Shown here: positions 8,998-17,767 of the stretch, one piece after another
Layout: each line of letters begins with the position of its first letter
Numbering within the stretch: position 1 is the first letter of the stretch
Assembly (NCBI RefSeq): GCF_900230225.1
Contig: NZ_OCNH01000001.1
Coordinates: 1,178,001 to 1,242,000, forward strand
DNA: 64,000 nucleotides
Reading direction: 5' to 3'
DNA from: Spirosoma fluviale
GTDB taxonomy: Bacteria; Bacteroidota; Bacteroidia; Cytophagales; Spirosomataceae
The notes under the pieces: model-generated
Told to the model about the DNA's origin: nothing
Seen by the model: the letters and a program-made list of their open reading frames with translations, nothing else
The model's database searches: none
Translations under genes and position numbers: made by a program

Positions 8998-9059
8998 AAA
9001 AAGCACTTTATCGAACGCTGAGATTCTGTAGGAATTCAGCAATTGATAAAGTGCTTTTT
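8998..9059. terminator. Long stem terminator, bidirectional
   Basis: The arms 8998-9012 and 9045-9059 are perfect 15-bp reverse complements ending in runs of A and T, so the structure can terminate from either side. A second nested stem (GCTGA.. with ..TCAGC) fills the interior. It separates the 120-aa gene from the convergent coiled-coil gene. Confidence 0.85.
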
Positions 9060-9111
9060 GGTGTAGGCTATAGTCAAAAATGACATAGCTGCTCTTATTA
9101 ATACGACAGGT

Positions 9112-9531
9112 CTACATCAGGTTCAGGCTCATCATGCCTGATAAAAATTGCAGACAACCATCTTTAACCCGCGTGAACTCATTAATTACATGCGTAGCAT
9201 GTCGTTCAATAGTGGCCGACAGACCATATCTGGCATCTTTGCAGGACGCATCTTTGGCGTGGTAGATGCACTCATTACTCTCGCAGATTATATCCCGCCG
9301 AAGCTGATTAATATCTCCCTGAAGGTGATTCAGCGCCCGGTAATAATCGACGGCATCGTACCGAAGACTACGGCAGTTGTGTTGTTCCATAACATCGTGT
9401 AAAAGAGCACGAAGCTGGAGAATTTCTTCTTCCTGCTGCCGGATGATCTGTTTCCAGTGCTGATTATCCTGATGGCAGCTGGTGGTCGTGATGAGTAAAT
9501 CTGATGGAATCGTTTGGGCAGTGTGTGTCAT
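9112..9531 (-). CDS. Hypothetical coiled-coil protein, 139 aa
   Basis: Unrecognised soluble protein. A heptad-like region (about residues 27-50, IIRQQEEEILQLRALLHDV) predicts a coiled coil, and the rest is helical and rich in Cys and His (C19, C53, C84, C88, C97). Its ATG overlaps the stop of the thioredoxin-fold gene upstream by 4 nt (ATGA), so the two are translationally coupled and may act together. Several cysteines beside a thioredoxin-like partner suggest redox or metal handling, but this is only inference. Confidence 0.65.
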   Translation of the reverse strand: MTHTAQTIPSDLLITTTSCHQDNQHWKQIIRQQEEEILQLRALLHDVMEQHNCRSLRYDAVDYYRALNHLQGDINQLRRDIICESNECIYHAKDASCKDARYGLSATIERHATHVINEFTRVKDGCLQFLSGMMSLNLM

Positions 9532-9869
9532 GCTTGTAAGCCTTTAGTGGTTTTATGAAGGACGATTTCGACCTGTTGATACAATTCGTGAAAAATATCG
9601 GGACTATCAATCTGCCCTGTGTGCCACCATAATTCCTGGCCCTGTTGCAAAAGAACAAAAGCTGGTAAGGCACTAAAATTAAAGCTGCGCACAACCTCAG
9701 GGTGAGTGGTATCCGTAATTCGCATAATCTGAACCGCTGGATCCAATCCTGTCTGAATCGTTTCCATTACCTGATCCACTTCAGCCCGTTTTCCCACCCC
9801 TGAAGGTATAACTACCAGCAAGACAGGTCGTTGGGATGCCACTTTTGGCAGTGCAGAATGAGTTAACAT
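9528..9869 (-). CDS. Thioredoxin-fold protein lacking the CxxC site
   Basis: 113-residue thioredoxin-like domain. The strand PVLLVVIP, the cis-proline segment FNFSALPAFVLLQ and the final helix match the fold, but where the CGPC motif is expected the sequence reads SGVGKRAE, with no cysteine. The whole protein has no Cys, so it cannot do dithiol chemistry and probably serves as a binding or scaffold domain. First gene of a two-gene operon with the Cys-rich coiled-coil protein, and divergent from the PAS kinase/CRP-type regulator pair 141 nt away. Confidence 0.8.
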   Translation of the reverse strand: MLTHSALPKVASQRPVLLVVIPSGVGKRAEVDQVMETIQTGLDPAVQIMRITDTTHPEVVRSFNFSALPAFVLLQQGQELWWHTGQIDSPDIFHELYQQVEIVLHKTTKGLQA

Positions 9870-10010
9870 AACAATTTGCCGGTTGATGACTGTAAAATTG
9901 CTTGTTTATAAAATGACGGTTGTTGAGATAGATCAGTCTAAAAGTTGATTCTACTCAGGTACGCAGCCTGACCACGTACTTACTTTGCATTCAGAAACAA
10001 GTAAACTGTT

Positions 10011-11228
10011 ATGTCCGGCGACTCGTTTGAGGCTGTTTTTTCACATGCTACCATTGCCATCATTGTTTCCAATGAACAGGGGCGTATCATGTCGGCAAAC
10101 CGGTTTGCCTGTAGTCTATTTGGCTATGAGCAGGGAGAAATGAGTAGCCTCAATATTGATGCCTTAGTGCCTTCGACGGTTACCAGCCGACACAAACAGT
10201 TGCGGGCCAATTTTATGGCCGATCCACAAGTCCGGGCTATGGGCCACGGCCGTGATCTGTATGCCCGCCGTAAAGACGATACCGTTTTTCCGGCCGAGAT
10301 AAGTCTTAGCTATTTCCACCAGTCGGATTCCTTATTTGTCGTAGCCTATATTCTGGACATTACCTTTAAAAAGGACGCTGAACACGCTCTGCTTGAACAG
10401 AAAAGGCGAATTGAGCAGCTAAATAGTGAACTGGAGCAAAAGGTAGTTAACCGGACGAGCGCCCTCATGGCGACATTAAACCAACTCGAACAGTCCAAAA
10501 ACGAGTTGGCAAAGGCACTGGCTACCGAGCGTGAACTGGGCGAACTGAAATCTCGCTTTGTATCTATGGCTTCTCATGAATTTAGAACGCCCCTAAGTGC
10601 CATTCTCACATCGGCATCGCTGGTTGAAAAATACCCGAGCATCGAGCAGCAGGAAAAGCGACTCCGGCACATTCAACGAATCCGATCGTCTGTAAACCAC
10701 CTGAACGATATTCTGGAAGAGTTTTTATCGGTAGGCAGACTGGAAGAAGGACGTATCGAGCCCAGAAAGTCATGGGTTGAGTTACCCAGAATACTCAATG
10801 ACGCCATGATCGATTTGGAGGATATGCTGAAACAAGGCCAGCGAATCCAGACAGAGTTCAACTGTCCGGAGCCCGTTCTGACGGACAAATCACTTATTCG
10901 GAAGATAATCGTTAACCTCCTTTCTAATGCAATCAAATACTCATCTGAAAATAAGACAGTTGAGCTGAAAGTTTACGTCCGGGATAAAAGGGTACAAATT
11001 ATCGTCAGTGACGAAGGGATCGGAATATCGGAAGACGACCAGAAGCGGCTGTTTGAACGATTTTTTCGCGCTAAAAATGCCACCAATTTTGAAGGTACCG
11101 GTCTTGGCCTTCATATCGTTGCCAAGTACATCGAACTGTTGAATGGGTCAATCGAACTGTCAAGTCAGTTAGGTGAAGGAACGACCGTAACTATTTTACT
11201 CCCTCATGAAAACTATTCTGCTAATTGA
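10011..11228 (+). CDS. Soluble PAS-domain sensor histidine kinase, FixL-like
   Basis: 405-residue kinase with no membrane segment, so it senses a cytoplasmic signal. A PAS domain (about residues 5-125) is followed by a coiled-coil linker (135-180), an H-box with phospho-accepting H189 (SHEFRTP), an N-box (NLLSNAIKYSS), G1 (DEGIGIS) and G2 (GTGLGLHIV). In the PAS domain H61 (SRHKQL) and R81 (GHGRDL) are 20 residues apart, the same spacing as the heme His and oxygen-sensing Arg of FixL, followed by a matching RRKDDTVFP. This pattern also occurs in PAS domains that bind no heme, so oxygen sensing is only possible. The response-regulator gene overlaps its 3' end by 23 nt. Confidence 0.93.
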   Translation: MSGDSFEAVFSHATIAIIVSNEQGRIMSANRFACSLFGYEQGEMSSLNIDALVPSTVTSRHKQLRANFMADPQVRAMGHGRDLYARRKDDTVFPAEISLSYFHQSDSLFVVAYILDITFKKDAEHALLEQKRRIEQLNSELEQKVVNRTSALMATLNQLEQSKNELAKALATERELGELKSRFVSMASHEFRTPLSAILTSASLVEKYPSIEQQEKRLRHIQRIRSSVNHLNDILEEFLSVGRLEEGRIEPRKSWVELPRILNDAMIDLEDMLKQGQRIQTEFNCPEPVLTDKSLIRKIIVNLLSNAIKYSSENKTVELKVYVRDKRVQIIVSDEGIGISEDDQKRLFERFFRAKNATNFEGTGLGLHIVAKYIELLNGSIELSSQLGEGTTVTILLPHENYSAN

Positions 11229-12258
11229 AGATAATGATATAATCCGGGAAAATACGGCAGAAATCCTGGAGCTTTCCGGTTATCGGGTTATAACGGCTAA
11301 CAATGGTAAAGCAGGGGTTGAACTCGCGCTGGTGGACCGTCCTGACCTGATCATTTGCGATATTATGATGCCCGTGTTGGATGGGTACGGCGTTTTGCAT
11401 ATCGTCAATAAAAATTCCGCGCTCACCGGAATTCCCTTTATTTTTCTGACGGCTAAATCGGAACGGGATGACTTCCGGCGGGGTATGGACCTGGGTGCCG
11501 ATGACTACCTGACCAAACCGTTCAGCGAAAGTGAGCTACTGAGCGCTATTGAAGGTCGGCTAAACCGATTTACAACGCTTTTGTCAGACAGCGGTACGAC
11601 GGAGGAGGGATCAGCCCGTTCGTCAGGAGAAACACCGTCGAACGGATGGTTTCAGGCACTGATTGCCGATCGTAAGTTACACCGGGTACCCAAAAAGCAA
11701 TTCATCTATACCGATGGTGATGAACCGACGCGGCTCTATTTCCTAAAAAGCGGTCGGGTTAAAATTGTCCGCACCAGCAACGACGGTAAGGAACTGGTGA
11801 CCGATCTGTTTGGTCCGAACAGTTTTATCGGTTACCGGGCATTGCTGGAGAATATAAATTATACGGATTCGGCGGTTACGCTGGATGATGCGGAACTGAT
11901 CTATATTCCGAAAAATGAATTCCTGCAAATTCTGGCCGCGCAGCCTGAAGCCGGGCGTCAGTTTGTGCATCTGCTGGCGGACCATATCAGTGGTAAAGAA
12001 GAGCAATTGCTGAGTATGGCCTACAGCTCCCTGCGCCGTCGGGTGGCCGATACACTTCTGCGACTGGGCACGTCGCCAGACGGTGAGCCGGTACCACCTA
12101 TTCAGCTATCCCGCGACGATCTGGCGGCTGTTATTGGTACGGCGACGGAGTCCCTGATTCGAATCCTGACTGAATTTAAGCACGACGGACTAATTGAAAT
12201 GAGCAGCGCGGGAATCCGGCTTTTGGAACCAGATAAACTTCGCCGGGCGAACTGGTAA
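11206..12258 (+). CDS. Response regulator with CRP/FNR-type output
   Basis: 350-residue hybrid. The N-terminal receiver has the acidic pocket (EDND), phospho-acceptor D52 (ICDIMMP) and the Lys of LTAKS. A linker leads to a cyclic-nucleotide-binding-like beta-roll (about 150-265) and a Crp-type winged helix (about 280-340, SRDDLAAVIGTATESLIRIL). Ordinary CRP/FNR proteins have no receiver. The roll lacks an obvious GE..R cAMP cassette, so phosphorylation may replace ligand binding. It overlaps the PAS kinase by 23 nt and is surely its partner. With the FixL-like kinase this would make a FixL-FixJ-FixK pathway with two of the proteins condensed into one (inference). Confidence 0.92.
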   Translation: MKTILLIEDNDIIRENTAEILELSGYRVITANNGKAGVELALVDRPDLIICDIMMPVLDGYGVLHIVNKNSALTGIPFIFLTAKSERDDFRRGMDLGADDYLTKPFSESELLSAIEGRLNRFTTLLSDSGTTEEGSARSSGETPSNGWFQALIADRKLHRVPKKQFIYTDGDEPTRLYFLKSGRVKIVRTSNDGKELVTDLFGPNSFIGYRALLENINYTDSAVTLDDAELIYIPKNEFLQILAAQPEAGRQFVHLLADHISGKEEQLLSMAYSSLRRRVADTLLRLGTSPDGEPVPPIQLSRDDLAAVIGTATESLIRILTEFKHDGLIEMSSAGIRLLEPDKLRRANW

Positions 12259-12352
12259 TTGAATTTGTATAAATTCTATCATTCAAATAGGGTAGTGGAT
12301 GCAAAATGGAAGCGGCTAAGGTCGTAAATTAGCGTTCTTTAGGGAGCGAGTC

Positions 12353-13432
12353 GTGAAGCAGCCAGAAAACAGAAAGATTATTCACATCGACATGGATGCC
12401 TTTTATGCATCCGTTGAGCAGCGTGATAATCCTGAATTACGAAACAGGCCACTGGCCGTTGGGGGCTCCCGCCAGCGGGGGGTGGTGGCAGCGGCCAGCT
12501 ACGAAGCCCGCCAGTTTGGTGTCCGGTCGGCTATGGCCTCGTCCATAGCCCTGCGAAAGTGCCCTGATTTAGTGTTCGTTAAACCCCGTTTTGACGTTTA
12601 TAAAGCCGTTTCCAATCAGATTCGGGCTATTTTCTCCCGCTATACCGATCTCATAGAACCGCTTTCGCTGGATGAAGCGTATCTTGATGTTACCGATGAC
12701 TTACCAGCCAACTCATCGGCTACCCAGATTGCCCAACTCATTAAAGAGCAAATCAAACAGGAGACTCTTCTAACCGCATCAGCGGGTGTTTCGTACAATA
12801 AATTTCTGGCTAAACTAGCGTCTGATTACCGCAAACCGGATGGCTTGTATGTGATCAAGCCGCAGCAGGGGCCGGGTTTCGTGGAGGGGTTAACGGTTGG
12901 TCAGTTTCATGGCATTGGCCGCGTCACCGCCGAAAAGATGAATCAACTTGGCATCTATACCGGTTTGGATTTGCGGGGGCAGACCGAAGCATTTCTCACC
13001 CGGCATTTTGGCAAAGTGGGGCATCATTATTACTGTATTGCACGGGCTATTGACCACCGGCCGGTAACCCCCAATCGAATCCGTAAATCGGTCGGGTCCG
13101 AAAATACCTTTGCAGACGATTTAACAGAACAGGCCCACTTGATTGATCAGCTGATTCCGTTGGTCGAGAGTGTATGGAGTTATTGTGAACGAACAGCTGT
13201 GCGAGGAAGAACCCTCACACTAAAAGTGAAGTACGCCGATTTTGAGCAGATTACGCGCAGTCGCACGACATTGGGTTTACTTTCCAGTAAAACTACGCTG
13301 ACACAGATTGCCCTGGATCTATTAGCAACTCTGTTTCCGCTACCCAAAGGTGTTCGACTACTGGGCGTTTCGTTATCGAACCTACAGTCGGGAGAGCGGC
13401 CTGAAAATGGGCAGCTTACCCTTGATTTATGA
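12353..13432 (+). CDS. dinB: DNA polymerase IV (Y-family)
   Basis: Translesion polymerase of 359 residues, full length for DinB. Palm motifs HIDMDAFYASVE and SLDEAYLD carry the catalytic acidic residues, YEAR of the fingers is present, and the C-terminal little-finger region includes RSRTTL. The start is GTG at 12353, preceded by a purine-rich AGGGAG; there is no in-frame ATG before the first catalytic motif. No C-terminal beta-clamp hexamer is obvious beyond QLTLDL at the extreme end, which fits the QxxLxL clamp-binding pattern. Solitary gene, probably DNA-damage-inducible, but no LexA box was recognised. Confidence 0.95.
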   Translation: MKQPENRKIIHIDMDAFYASVEQRDNPELRNRPLAVGGSRQRGVVAAASYEARQFGVRSAMASSIALRKCPDLVFVKPRFDVYKAVSNQIRAIFSRYTDLIEPLSLDEAYLDVTDDLPANSSATQIAQLIKEQIKQETLLTASAGVSYNKFLAKLASDYRKPDGLYVIKPQQGPGFVEGLTVGQFHGIGRVTAEKMNQLGIYTGLDLRGQTEAFLTRHFGKVGHHYYCIARAIDHRPVTPNRIRKSVGSENTFADDLTEQAHLIDQLIPLVESVWSYCERTAVRGRTLTLKVKYADFEQITRSRTTLGLLSSKTTLTQIALDLLATLFPLPKGVRLLGVSLSNLQSGERPENGQLTLDL

Positions 13433-14083
13433 AAGCGTTATTCAGTGTTATGAGCCTCTGCTCAACCTCCAGTAGCTTTGCCTATAACCACTTCGATGGG
13501 TGTTGAGTGTCTGTTAATTGGAGTATGAATTGGTACCTATAAGGGTAGGCGTTATAGCCAGCTCCCAAACCTTTTTTCTGTAATGAGCCAGCAACTGCTC
13601 AAAGGTTATGATCGTTAAGTGCTGATTATGATCAGAATATACTTTGCTGGATTTATACTTTCTTTTGCTCATTAGTCTATTTATGAAGCATATTTAACTC
13701 GTTCAAAGATATATGTTAATACATTCAGGCTACGATGTGTACCAACAAAACTGATTGTATGGTAAAGTTTATCCTATATACTCTATTGAAATACTAAAAG
13801 TTCTCAAAAAAGTTATTTAATGTCCTGCTAGTATCCGTATATTTTATTTTTAGCCTAGTTGAATTCTAGAGTGATTACTAGTCTGAAATGGTTTTTTGTG
13901 AGTACAGTAAGGGAATATTAGTTCATATACCTATCCCCGGGACGAATTTATTCCTGCCGAATTATAATGACGGGTTTGGGAGGTTAAGAAACGCGTATGT
14001 GGATAATGGTTGCCGTCTATATAAAAATAGAAAAGCCAATAGCCCTTTTAATTTACCTTTAACGAACGCCTACACCTTCCTTC
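13433..14083. other. AT-rich intergenic stretch
   Basis: Around 650 nt without a convincing gene. It is AT-rich with scattered short hairpins. One 71-codon frame at 13888-14103 has poor protein character. No RNA gene was recognised. Confidence 0.5.
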
Positions 14084-14095
14084 ATGGTATTTATC

Positions 14096-14245
14096 ATGAC
14101 TAAATCTTTGGTGATTACATTGCTCGTGGCTGGGATATTTATGCCGTTTAGTCTACTCGGATATATAGATTCATTTTATTTGTTTCCTATATGTCTGCTC
14201 CTTCTGTTGTATCTGATGGTTAAAGAGGCCCGTAACCGTAAATGA
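14096..14245 (+). CDS. Possible small membrane protein, 49 aa
   Basis: Short ATG frame predicting 49 residues with two hydrophobic helices (VITLLVAGIFMPFSLLGY and YLFPICLLLLLYLMV) and a basic tail EARNRK, a typical small two-helix membrane protein. An in-frame ATG at 14084 would add four residues. The surrounding DNA is AT-rich, which biases random frames to hydrophobic codons, so the call is tentative. There is no obvious promoter. Confidence 0.35.
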   Translation: MTKSLVITLLVAGIFMPFSLLGYIDSFYLFPICLLLLLYLMVKEARNRK

Positions 14246-14452
14246 AATACCAGGCTTTGATTGGAAGACCCACGGTGAGGTCGGTGTGCTGGCTTTGAAT
14301 GAAGCTAACAGATAGATGTCGTCTTAGCGTCCTTTTGCCATTCCTGAAACATCAATAGTAATAATTATCTATACGTAAATATGTAATTATTTTTATAAAA
14401 AATAGTTAAAAATACATAAACTACATTTTAAGTAGAAAATGCCCCGAAAATA

Positions 14453-14558
14453 AGCGAGTTATAGATATTATTGTAAGGCGCTGTTCTGGCTGGTTAAACC
14501 AACCCTCTCTGTTTTAACTAAATCAGAAGCGCCAGTATATCTAATAAACTAACTCGCT
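14453..14558 (+). promoter_or_regulatory. Foldable 106-nt leader ending at the susC start codon
   Basis: Nested stems read along the leader: 14453-14461 with 14550-14558 (9 bp), 14462-14468 with 14537-14543 (7 bp), 14477-14482 with 14528-14533 (6 bp), 14485-14488 with 14524-14527 (4 bp), and 14492-14498 with 14513-14519 (7 bp, one G-U). All are co-linear, giving one long hairpin whose base ends at the nucleotide before the AUG at 14559. This would place the start region in a stem and suggests a cis-acting RNA switch, protein target or attenuator for the SusC/SusD operon. It has no downstream U-tract, so a simple terminator is less likely. Confidence 0.65.
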
Positions 14559-17500
14559 ATGATGAATTCATTACCTGATTATGCCAGGAACAGACGTTGG
14601 AAGTGGTTGCTCATACCTCTTTTTGTGTTCGCCATACAGCTGAGCTATGCACAATCCATCATTACAGGTACTGTAACCGATGCTACTACCGGTGAGGCTA
14701 TGGCTGGTACAACTGTTCAGGTTAAGGGAACCAACGTTGGGGCGACTACCAATGCGGCCGGAAAGTACCAGATTTCGTTGCCAGCTACGGGTAAAGTGCT
14801 GATTTTCTCCTTCATCGGCTATCAACCCACAGAAGTTACAGTTGGCAACCGCAGCGTGGTCGATGCGAAGCTGAGTAGTTCGGATAACGCGCTGAGCGAA
14901 GTGATTGTAGTAGGGTACGGGGTGCAAAACCGGCGTGACGTTACTACGGCCATTGGTTCTGTGAAGGCTAAAGATCTGGCCAATCAGCCGGTGGCTAGTT
15001 TCGATCAGGCGCTGGCGGCAAAAATTGCCGGGGTGACGGTCACTCAAACGTCTGGTGCTCCGGGTGCTGCCTTGTCAGTTCGGGTGCGGGGTACGGGCTC
15101 GATCAGTGCTGGTAATGACCCGCTCTATGTGGTGGATGGGATTCCGCTCTCGCGCGATACCAAGTTTGCCACCGGGGGTACCAACACGCAGTTTCCCGAC
15201 AACCCAATTAACGTGCTCAGTACCCTCAATACCGATGATATTGAAAGTATTGAAGTGCTTAAGGATGCTTCGGCAGCGGCTATTTACGGCTCCCGTGGTT
15301 CCAATGGTGTTGTGCTGCTAACTACCAAACGGGGTAAGGAGGGTAAAACGGTGGTGAATTATGACTCCTATCTCGGCGTTCAGCAGGTTTCCAAAAAAAT
15401 CGACATGCTCAATGCTTACGAGTATGCCCAACTAAGCTACGAAGCCAAGAACAACGCCTACATCGACCGAAATCCGACCGGGAAACCAACGGACGCCAAC
15501 GATGTTCGAAGCCGGGGTGTGGGTGCGCCCAGTACGCTCATTCAACCCGAAATTGTGCCTTACCTTTCCGGACAGCCGGGCCTGACGAATACCGACTGGC
15601 AGGATGCTATCTTTCGGTCGGCACCGATTCAGAATCACACCATCTCCATTTCGGGAGGAAAAGAAAATGTGAAATTCTATGTGTCGGGCAACTACCTCGA
15701 CCAGCGGGGGGTGGTCATTAACTCGGGTTTCAAACGGTACAGCGCACGGGCCAATGTCGACGTGAAAAGCGGACGGCTTACGGTGGGCGTAAACCTCAAT
15801 CCAACTTATTCGTACCACGATCTGATCAAGGCCGAAGGGCCGTATCTGGGCGAAGGCGTGGTAGGTCTGGCGCTGCAAATGGCGCCAATCTTTCCGGTTT
15901 ATAACACCGACGGTTCCTACAATTTCGGGAACAACGGCTGGGGATACGGCGCTACGTCTATCCTGAACCCGGTGGCAATTGCCAACCAGGTGAACGATAA
16001 GCTAAGTCAACTGCGGGTGCTGGGTAACACCTACGCACAGTATGATATTCTGAAAGGGCTGTCGTACCGGCTGAGTCTGGGGGCCGATATCAATAGCTTT
16101 CAGCGGGATTATTACCGGCCGTCGACGCTCGAAATCCGGGATCGAAAAGGGGCATCTGTGCCCACCGGTTTTTCCAGAGCGCAGAACTTCGTGAACTGGC
16201 TGGTTGAGCATACGCTGAATTATAACCGGTCGTTTGGCGTACACAATGTATCGGCACTGGCGGGTTTCTCGTCGCAGAAAGACCGTCGGGTTGCCAATGA
16301 ACTGACGGCTACCAACTTCCCGAACGATCTGGTGCAGACGCTCAATGCCGGGCAGGTTTCGTCCGGGAGTTCCGATATTCAGGAGTGGTCGCTGCTCTCG
16401 TATATAGGTAGGGTTCAGTACGATTACAACGGGAAGTACCTGCTGTCGGCGGCTATTCGGGCCGACGGGTCGTCGCGCTTTGGGCGGTCTAACCGCTGGG
16501 GTTATTTCCCGTCGGTGTCGGCGGGCTGGAATGTCTCGCAGGAAACGTTTCTGAAATCGGCTACCTGGCTGAGCGATTTAAAACTGCGGGCCAGCTACGG
16601 CCTGACAGGTAATTTCCAGATTCCAAACTATGGTTCGGTCAGTTTGCTGGGGTATCAGAATTACATTCTCGGCCCTGAAACCATTGTGAGCGGACTGGCA
16701 CCCACCAATTCGGCCAACGACAAGCTGAAGTGGGAAAAAACGGCCATGTTCGATATCGGCTTCGATGTGAGTTTCCTGCGTAACCGCCTGAACCTGACGG
16801 TCGATTATTACAACGCCAGTACCTCCGACCTGCTCCTGAACGTACCCGTACCGCGTGCGTCGGGCTTTAGTACGGAGTTACAGAACATTGGCAAAGTCAA
16901 CAACCAGGGCCTTGAACTCACGCTGGGAACCCGCCAGACTTTCGGGCGTTTCCGCTGGGAGGCCAGTGGCAACATTGCTGCCAACCGCAACAAAGTGATC
17001 GCGCTCGGACCCTCCGGCGATCCGATTATTGTGGCTGGTGGTGTGGCCGGTGCCCAGTTCATCACCCAGATTGGACGCCCTATTGGCGAATACTACACGA
17101 TGATCAATGATGGTGTGTTTAAAAATCAGGCTGAAATAGACGCCTATCCGCACACCACGACCACCCGCCCCGGCGATTTTAAATTCAGGGACAATAATGG
17201 CGACGGGAGAATCGACTTCAGCAGCGACCGGGCCATTACGGGCAGTTACTTCCCGAAGTTTACTTTTGGGTTGACTAATAACTTCGCTTACCGGGGCTTC
17301 GATTTGGGCGTTGCTATTCAGGGCGTTCAGGGACATAAAATCCTGAACCTGATCCGGCGTTACATCTATAACATGGAGGGCAACGGCAACCTGTTCCGGG
17401 GTTCTCTGGAACGCTGGCAGTCGCCCGACAATCCGGGGAACGGACTAGTGAACCGGGCGAACCGTCTGGCGTCCGGCTCCAACGGCGAAATCTCGACCTG

Positions 17501-17759
17501 GCACATTGAAAGTGGCTCGTACGTGCGTATCCGGACCATTACCCTTGGCTATGCGCTGCCAACGGCACTGCTTCAGAAAATCCGCCTGAGCCGTGCCCGC
17601 CTGTACGTGACCACCCAAAACCCGTTCACATTTACTAAATACCTCGGCTACAACCCGGAGGTAAACAGCCGCCCCGACAGTGCCCTGTCGTCGGGTGAGG
17701 ATTATGGCACCTACCCATTACCCCGTACCACCTCCGTTGGCATCAACCTATCCTTCTAG
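14559..17759 (+). CDS. SusC/RagA-family TonB-dependent outer membrane receptor
   Basis: 1066-residue outer membrane transporter. In order: signal peptide (about 1-31, ending SYAQS); carboxypeptidase-regulatory-like domain (about 33-115, ITGTVTDATTGEAM); TonB-box-like and plug region (about 120-235, VVGYGVQNRRDVT and YVVDGIPL); then a 22-strand-type barrel ending TTSVGINLSF with the terminal Phe typical of Omp85-assembled barrels. It imports oligosaccharides or other large nutrients together with the SusD-like lipoprotein encoded 8 nt downstream. Transcription is preceded by the foldable leader. No glycoside hydrolase is adjacent, so the substrate is unknown. Confidence 0.96.
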   Translation: MMNSLPDYARNRRWKWLLIPLFVFAIQLSYAQSIITGTVTDATTGEAMAGTTVQVKGTNVGATTNAAGKYQISLPATGKVLIFSFIGYQPTEVTVGNRSVVDAKLSSSDNALSEVIVVGYGVQNRRDVTTAIGSVKAKDLANQPVASFDQALAAKIAGVTVTQTSGAPGAALSVRVRGTGSISAGNDPLYVVDGIPLSRDTKFATGGTNTQFPDNPINVLSTLNTDDIESIEVLKDASAAAIYGSRGSNGVVLLTTKRGKEGKTVVNYDSYLGVQQVSKKIDMLNAYEYAQLSYEAKNNAYIDRNPTGKPTDANDVRSRGVGAPSTLIQPEIVPYLSGQPGLTNTDWQDAIFRSAPIQNHTISISGGKENVKFYVSGNYLDQRGVVINSGFKRYSARANVDVKSGRLTVGVNLNPTYSYHDLIKAEGPYLGEGVVGLALQMAPIFPVYNTDGSYNFGNNGWGYGATSILNPVAIANQVNDKLSQLRVLGNTYAQYDILKGLSYRLSLGADINSFQRDYYRPSTLEIRDRKGASVPTGFSRAQNFVNWLVEHTLNYNRSFGVHNVSALAGFSSQKDRRVANELTATNFPNDLVQTLNAGQVSSGSSDIQEWSLLSYIGRVQYDYNGKYLLSAAIRADGSSRFGRSNRWGYFPSVSAGWNVSQETFLKSATWLSDLKLRASYGLTGNFQIPNYGSVSLLGYQNYILGPETIVSGLAPTNSANDKLKWEKTAMFDIGFDVSFLRNRLNLTVDYYNASTSDLLLNVPVPRASGFSTELQNIGKVNNQGLELTLGTRQTFGRFRWEASGNIAANRNKVIALGPSGDPIIVAGGVAGAQFITQIGRPIGEYYTMINDGVFKNQAEIDAYPHTTTTRPGDFKFRDNNGDGRIDFSSDRAITGSYFPKFTFGLTNNFAYRGFDLGVAIQGVQGHKILNLIRRYIYNMEGNGNLFRGSLERWQSPDNPGNGLVNRANRLASGSNGEISTWHIESGSYVRIRTITLGYALPTALLQKIRLSRARLYVTTQNPFTFTKYLGYNPEVNSRPDSALSSGEDYGTYPLPRTTSVGINLSF

Positions 17760-17767
17760 CCCTAGTT

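Noticed and set aside
10011..10390. Definite heme oxygen sensor
   Set aside because: The His/Arg spacing is suggestive but shared by many non-heme PAS domains; kept only as a hypothesis.
13888..14103. 71-codon frame before the SusC operon
   Set aside because: No motif or signal, AT-driven composition and overlap with the more plausible small membrane frame.
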